DNA from: Streptomyces sp. NBC_00259
Lineage (GTDB): Bacteria > Actinomycetota > Actinomycetes > Streptomycetales > Streptomycetaceae
Direction: 5' to 3'
Assembly: GCF_036181745.1 (NCBI RefSeq)
Contig: NZ_CP108080.1
Coordinates: forward strand, 6,761,501 to 6,825,500
DNA length: 64,000 bases
Part shown: piece by piece, positions 60,074 through 64,000 of the stretch
Position numbering within the stretch: position 1 is the stretch's first letter
Layout of the letters: each line of letters starts with the position of its first letter
Program-made: the position numbers and the translations under genes
Notes under the pieces: generated by a model
What the model was told of the DNA's origin: nothing
Seen by the model: only the letters and a program-made list of their open reading frames with translations
Databases searched by the model: none

Positions 60074-61414
60074 CTAGCGCGGCAGGAACGACGGCGTCGC
60101 CGGGGCGGGGCCCAGGGTTGTCGTGCCCGGTGCCGCCCGGTGGCCCAGGCCCGTGCGGTAGGCGTCCAGCGCGGCCTCGGTGCGGCCGCCGCGCCGCAGC
60201 AGGTCGCCCAGCAGGCGGCACAGATCGGCGAGGTCCCCGCTGGCCCCGCTGCGTTCGAGCAGCCCCAGGGCGAGGACGTAGTGTTCCTCGGCGGCATCGC
60301 TGTCGCCGCGTTCCTCGGAGATCAGGCCGAGCAGCCGGTGTGCTCCGCCCGCGTGCACCGCCCCGTGCCGGTCGCCCAGTTCCAGCAGCGCCGTGAGCAG
60401 CTCGGAGGCCTCGTCGAGCCGTCCGAGGCGGCGCAGCACGTCCGCCAGCTCGACCTCCACCTGGGCGGCGAAGAGCACGGCGCGCTTGGCGGTCAGCATG
60501 TCCCGCGCGGTGCGCAGCTCCTGCTCGGCGAGGGTGAGTTCGCCGTCCTGCGCCTGGACGTAGCCGCGCATCCAGTGGCAGTGCGCCAGATCGGTCCGCA
60601 GCCGCAGCTGCCGGTAGATGGCCTGTGCCTTGGCGAGTGAGGTGTCGGCATCGGCCGTGCGGCCCTCCGCGAGGAAGGTACGGGCCACCTGCCGGTGCAT
60701 GCCCGCGACCAGCGCCGGATCGCTGACCTGCGGGGCCAGGGCCAGCGCGAGTTCGGCGGCGTGGGCCGCGCGGGCATGGGCGCCCATGTCGATGTACGGG
60801 CCGATGATGGCCGCGTACAGCAGGACCAGGGCCTCGGGATCGGCCAGGCCGCTCGCGTTCAGTTCGTCGATCGTGGCTTCGAGGAGGTAGCAGGCGTAGC
60901 GCAGTTCACCGGCCAGCAGGTGCGCGATGGCGCGGCCGCGGACCGCGCGTGCCCGCCGGGGCAGCGGTTCGTCGCCCAGGAGCCGCTCCGCCGCCTCGAA
61001 GTGCCTGCGGGCGTTGTCCAACTGCCCTGTCTCCAGGGAGCATTCGCCGAGTCCGAGCAGCACTTCGGCCTGCTCGGCGGTCAGCTCCAGGTGCTCCGCG
61101 TCGGTGAGGAGCCGCCGGTAGCTGACGGCGGCCTCCTCGGCGGAGCCGGTGGCCAGCTCGCGCTGGGCGTCGGTGAGGGCGAGCCGGAGCTCGGTGGCGA
61201 GATGGGCGGGGCGGCCGGTGGACAGCTCCTCGAACGAGGTGCCGAGCCGGTCGGCGAGGAAGCGCAACGCCGCCTCGGACGGCCGGACCTTGCCGGCCTC
61301 GAGGGTCGAGATGTAGGCGGGAGTGTACGAGGGCTCGGCCAGCTGCCGCTGGGTCAGGCCGAGGTGTGCGCGCAGCTGCTGCACGCGGCGACCGATCTCG
61401 GCCGGTTCGTCCAT
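60074..61414 (-). CDS. HTH (XRE/Cro-C1 type) regulator with C-terminal TPR repeats
   Basis: The protein has 446 residues from 61414, supported by AGGGGG five bases upstream. The N-terminal 65 residues are an XRE-like helix-turn-helix (LRAHLGLTQRQLAEPSYTPA); about 85-430 is a row of about eight TPR units (for example AEVLLGLGECSLETGQLDNA near 120). This layout is that of peptide-sensing RRNPP-type or AfsR/SARP-like signal regulators. It is divergent from the secreted M64 peptidase gene, the 139-base gap being shared. Likely ligand: an intracellular peptide or protein; unknown. Confidence 0.88.
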   Translation of the reverse strand: MDEPAEIGRRVQQLRAHLGLTQRQLAEPSYTPAYISTLEAGKVRPSEAALRFLADRLGTSFEELSTGRPAHLATELRLALTDAQRELATGSAEEAAVSYRRLLTDAEHLELTAEQAEVLLGLGECSLETGQLDNARRHFEAAERLLGDEPLPRRARAVRGRAIAHLLAGELRYACYLLEATIDELNASGLADPEALVLLYAAIIGPYIDMGAHARAAHAAELALALAPQVSDPALVAGMHRQVARTFLAEGRTADADTSLAKAQAIYRQLRLRTDLAHCHWMRGYVQAQDGELTLAEQELRTARDMLTAKRAVLFAAQVEVELADVLRRLGRLDEASELLTALLELGDRHGAVHAGGAHRLLGLISEERGDSDAAEEHYVLALGLLERSGASGDLADLCRLLGDLLRRGGRTEAALDAYRTGLGHRAAPGTTTLGPAPATPSFLPR

Positions 61415-61553
61415 CAGACCCCCTGGGTCGTTCGAAGTCCCCATTATTCAGGGGTAGTAGACCATTGCGCAGCCACCCCGCCACGCCTAGTTTAAGCACT
61501 CCGTTAAATACGGTTGTTCAGAGACTTAACTTCCGTCTCAGGGGGAGGCTTAC
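61415..61553. promoter_or_regulatory. divergent promoter region, HTH-TPR regulator / M64 peptidase
   Basis: 139 bases, unusually AT-rich for this window between about 61440 and 61540 (CATTATTCAGGGG, TAGTTTAAGC, GTTAAATACGG, TTAACTTCCG). TTAAAT near 61503 could be a -10 for the peptidase and TGAATAATG a -10 for the regulator. The regulator probably acts here. Confidence 0.5.
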
Positions 61554-62900
61554 ATGCGCTCAGCATGGCGCAGGGGCATGGCGACCGCCGGCGCTGCCGC
61601 TGTTCTCACCGCGGTCCTGACCGCGCCCGGCGCCGCCGCCGATCCGGCGGTGTCCACCGGCCCGGGGGTCGAGGTGGAGATCCCGGGCCCGGAGCGCGGC
61701 GACGCCGCCGGGTCGGGCCACACGCGGGTCCCGCGGGACGGGCGGGACCGGCCCTCCCCGAGACTCTCGGCGGCCGAACAGTCCGCGGACGGCGCCGTCA
61801 CCAAACTGCTGGACAACGGCTCCACCGGCGACCGTCTGGACATCGTGGTCGTCGGCGACGGCTACACGGCCGGCGAACTCGACCGGTTCCACATCGACGC
61901 GAAGGAGATGTGGGCCGAACTGGCCGGCGTCGAGCCGTACACGACGTACCAGAGCCTCTTCAACGTCTGGACGGTCGACGCCGTGTCGAACCAGACCGGT
62001 GTTTCGGGCGATCCGGGACCCGACGCCGTACGGGACACGGCCCTGGGCTCCTACTTCTGGTGCGACGACATCGAACGGCTGCTGTGCGTCGACCAGGCGA
62101 AGGTCGACGGCTACGTCGCGAAGGCGCCGGAGGCCGACCTGGTGGTCGTGCTCGCCAACAGCGCCAAGTACGGCGGCGCGGGGTACAACGAGCCGAGCGA
62201 GACCCTGGGCTACGAGGGCATCTCGACCGCCTCGGCGGGCAACGAGAAGTCCGGTCAGGTCGCCATCCACGAGACCGGCCACTCGCTGGGCAAACTGGCC
62301 GACGAGTACTTCTACCCCGACTACCCGGGATACGAGCAGTACACCGGGCCCGAGCCCGGCGACTCCAACATCTCCGTGCTGACCGCCGGGGACATGGCCG
62401 CGCAGCGCGCCAAGTGGCACCGCTGGCTGGGGGAGGCGTCGCCCGACGGCGGGGTGGTGGGCGCGTACGAGGGCGGGGGCTACTACGTCACCGGGCTGCA
62501 CCGGCCCACCGACAACTCCCTGATGCGCTCCCTGGACAAACCGTTCAACCTGCCCGGCGTCGAGGCGATGATCGCCGGCTTCCACCGCCACGCGCGGCTC
62601 GCCACCGCGGTCACGCCCACCGAGCGCCTGCTGCGTCTGCGGGACACGGCGCGGGTGTCCGTGCCGCGGCTCACGGGCTCGGAGCGCCACCGGCTGAAGG
62701 TCCGCTGGTACCTGGACGGCAGGGAGCTGAAGCCGCTCGCGGGCCACACCCGGGTGCGGGTCACGGACCTGGTCCTGTTGCTGCTCGACCGGCGCACGCA
62801 CAAGCTGTCGGTCACCGTCGAGAACCGTACGGCCGCGGTACGCGACCCGGAGATCGCGAAGGCGCTGAAGTCCACGGTCGGCTGGAACGTCCGGCTCTGA
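61554..62900 (+). CDS. secreted M64-family zinc metallopeptidase
   Basis: The protein has 448 residues. Signal peptide about 1-29 (MATAGAAAVLTAVLTAPGAAA). The catalytic motif is HETGHSLGKLADEYF near residue 241 (H-E-x-x-H with the following Asp/Glu-rich helix), the M64 (IgA peptidase-like) signature; DIVVVGDGYTAGE near 97 is also conserved. The C-terminal about 95 residues form a beta domain. AGGGGGAGG precedes the ATG. It is divergent from the HTH-TPR regulator. Probably exported and used on extracellular protein. Confidence 0.92.
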   Translation: MRSAWRRGMATAGAAAVLTAVLTAPGAAADPAVSTGPGVEVEIPGPERGDAAGSGHTRVPRDGRDRPSPRLSAAEQSADGAVTKLLDNGSTGDRLDIVVVGDGYTAGELDRFHIDAKEMWAELAGVEPYTTYQSLFNVWTVDAVSNQTGVSGDPGPDAVRDTALGSYFWCDDIERLLCVDQAKVDGYVAKAPEADLVVVLANSAKYGGAGYNEPSETLGYEGISTASAGNEKSGQVAIHETGHSLGKLADEYFYPDYPGYEQYTGPEPGDSNISVLTAGDMAAQRAKWHRWLGEASPDGGVVGAYEGGGYYVTGLHRPTDNSLMRSLDKPFNLPGVEAMIAGFHRHARLATAVTPTERLLRLRDTARVSVPRLTGSERHRLKVRWYLDGRELKPLAGHTRVRVTDLVLLLLDRRTHKLSVTVENRTAAVRDPEIAKALKSTVGWNVRL

Positions 62901-62940
62901 CACGGAGCGGAGGCCGGCCCCGTGCCGTAGTCGGGGCGGG

Positions 62941-62973
62941 TGCGGCGGTCGGGCGACGAGCCCGACCGCCGCA
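62941..62973. terminator. perfect 14-bp hairpin after the M64 peptidase gene
   Basis: TGCGGCGGTCGGGC (62941-62954) and GCCCGACCGCCGCA (62960-62973) are exact complements with a five-base loop. The site is 40 bases after the stop, and would serve the convergent M24 gene too. Confidence 0.8.
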
Positions 62974-62978
62974 CCACC

Positions 62979-63042
62979 GGCTCTGCCGACAGCGGGCTCT
63001 GCCGACAGCGGGCTCTGCCGATACCTGGCTCTGCCGACATCG
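62979..63042. repeat. 16-bp tandem repeat between convergent genes
   Basis: GGCTCTGCCGACAGCG at 62979-62994 and 62995-63010, then variants at 63011-63026 and 63027-63042; a fifth, decayed copy may follow. There are no unique spacers, so this is not a CRISPR array. Confidence 0.75.
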
Positions 63043-63055
63043 GGTGCGGCCGACG

Positions 63056-64000
63056 TCAACCGGCGGACAGGGCGTCGCGGCTGCCCGGTGAGTCGTCCCG
63101 ACGGCCGGACCGGGTCCCGGCAGCCGTGTTCAGGTGCGACTGCGAGTCGCGCTCGGCAGGCAACGGTCCCGAGACGGTGAAGTAGCGCCGGCCGGCGACG
63201 AGCAGCTCCTCCGCGGGGAACTTGGTGATCACCTCGCACCCGTCCGCGGTCACCACGAGCTCCTCCTCGATCCTGGCCGCGCCCCAGCCGTCCTGTGACG
63301 GCCAGTAGGTCTCCAGCGCGAAGACCATGCCTTCCTCGATCACCTCGGGGTGATCCAGGGACACGAGCCTGGAGAACACCGGCTTCTCCCAGATCGACAA
63401 CCCGACACCATGGCCGTACTGAAGCGCGAAGGCCGCTTCCTCGTCGGGGAACCCGAACTCCTGCGCCGTCGGCCACACCGACACGATGTCGGCCGTCGTG
63501 GCTCCGGGCCGGACCAGGCTGATCGCTTCGTCCATGTACTCACGGCAGCGCGTGTACGCGTCGCGTTGAGCGGAAGAGGCGCTGCCGACGGCGAACGTAC
63601 GGTAGTAGCAGGTGCGGTAGCCGTTGTAGCTGTGCAGGATGTCGAAGAACGCCGGATCCCCGGGCCGCACGATGCGGTCCGAGAAGACGTGGGGGTGCGG
63701 TGCGCACCGCTCCCCGGAGATCGCGTTGACGCCTTCGACGAACTCCGAGCCGAGGTCGTAGAGCGTCTTGGCCACCACACCGACACACTCGTTCTCGCGC
63801 ACACCCGGCCGGAGGAACTCGTAGAGGTTCTCGTAGGCGGCATCGACCATCGAGCACGCGTGAGTGAGCAGACTGATCTCGTCACGCGTCTTGATGCGCC
63901 GGGCCTCCAGGAACACCTGCTGGCCGTCGACCACGGTGATGCCCGCGTTCTGCAGCGCCATCAGGACCGGGAGCTCGATGACGTCGACGCCGAGCGGTTC
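63056..64000 (-). CDS. M24-family (aminopeptidase P / creatinase fold) protein, cut by the window edge
   Basis: Frame open to base 64000; about 314 residues of the C-terminal part are visible. The pita-bread fold is clear: TRDEISLLTHACSMVDAAY, the His in QYGHGVGLSIWE, and Glu ligands in VIEEGMVFALETYW and ARIEEELVV. At the first metal motif the Asp of FFDILHSYNGY is present, but the position 11 residues later, normally Asp, is Cys (YRTCYYRTF). Such a change is seen in M24 homologues without metallo-aminopeptidase activity. It may be a non-peptidase (creatinase-like hydrolase) or use a single metal. The C-terminal about 35 residues are a Ser/Arg-rich tail. Confidence 0.85.
   Translation of the reverse strand, partial: EPLGVDVIELPVLMALQNAGITVVDGQQVFLEARRIKTRDEISLLTHACSMVDAAYENLYEFLRPGVRENECVGVVAKTLYDLGSEFVEGVNAISGERCAPHPHVFSDRIVRPGDPAFFDILHSYNGYRTCYYRTFAVGSASSAQRDAYTRCREYMDEAISLVRPGATTADIVSVWPTAQEFGFPDEEAAFALQYGHGVGLSIWEKPVFSRLVSLDHPEVIEEGMVFALETYWPSQDGWGAARIEEELVVTADGCEVITKFPAEELLVAGRRYFTVSGPLPAERDSQSHLNTAAGTRSGRRDDSPGSRDALSAG

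Noticed and set aside
59775..60297. Signal-peptide gene (PapR/NprX-like) downstream of the HTH-TPR regulator
   Set aside because: Open frames there overlap the regulator's 3' end or the subtilase terminator hairpins, and none encodes a short secreted peptide.
62979..63042. Possible CRISPR array
   Set aside because: Repeat units are only 16 bp, contiguous, and there are no spacers or cas genes.

Overview
The window is chromosomal DNA of a Streptomyces-like actinomycete. GC content is very high, with strong third-position G/C bias; GTG and TTG starts are common; many adjacent genes are coupled by ATGA/GTGA overlaps. Typical Streptomyces families are present: a PAS-GAF-SpoIIE phosphatase, a ROK regulator, PadR plus HAAS, Tat lipoproteins, a subtilase, and a P450. 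About 50 protein genes and one tRNA gene can be supported. Both window edges cut a gene.

Positions 1-3433 hold the end of a sensor phosphatase, an NmrA-like oxidoreductase and a small monooxygenase-like protein. Positions 3617-15082 form a sugar-uptake and sugar-modification locus: a ROK regulator, a ribose/xylose-type ABC importer (two-domain ATPase, permease, Tat lipoprotein), a Gfo/Idh/MocA dehydrogenase, a TIM-barrel isomerase, and, after a terminator, a 1238-residue secreted protein combining a glucose/sorbosone dehydrogenase-like propeller, PKD, CBM6-like, ThuA and DUF1080 domains. The gene content fits uptake and oxidation of a glycoside by a 3-keto-sugar type route. The ROK gene and the giant exoprotein share an identical bipartite upstream motif.

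Positions 15176-22932 form a tightly coupled, Ebo-like operon: inositol-1-phosphate synthase homologue, UbiA-type prenyltransferase (EboC), TIM-barrel isomerase, EboA, TatD-like hydrolase (EboB), EboE, and EboF-like phosphatase/pyrophosphatase. A Tat-exported isomerase follows at 22967. The usual EboD (dehydroquinate-synthase-like cyclase) is absent from the stretch, and a different sugar-phosphate cyclase family occupies the operon. I consider this the most interesting system in the window.

Positions 23995-34505 form a divergent oxalate/acyl-CoA locus: OFA-family transporter, NDP-forming acyl-CoA ligase with permuted domains, formyl-CoA transferase-like protein and oxalyl-CoA decarboxylase-like protein on the minus strand; SucC, SucD and an aldehyde dehydrogenase on the plus strand. 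A perfect 8-8-8 dyad lies between the two arms. Next come a zinc-ribbon protein, a secreted serine hydrolase, a Tat lipoprotein polysaccharide deacetylase and small hypothetical genes. Positions 40415-45823 encode a minus-strand group of P450, SnoaL-like, MFS exporter, SRPBCC and carotenoid-oxygenase proteins, which looks like a small apocarotenoid or related modification pathway.

The remainder (46313-64000) is mixed: PadR/HAAS pair, secreted PI-PLC-like enzyme, methyltransferase, small kinase-like ATPase, tRNA-Leu(GAG), DUF899 protein, a MoxR ATPase coupled to a DUF2201/VWA metalloprotein, a large secreted subtilase with a double terminator, an HTH-TPR regulator divergent from a secreted M64 metallopeptidase, and an edge-truncated M24 protein lacking one usual metal ligand. 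I saw no CRISPR array, rRNA, phage module or intact insertion sequence.
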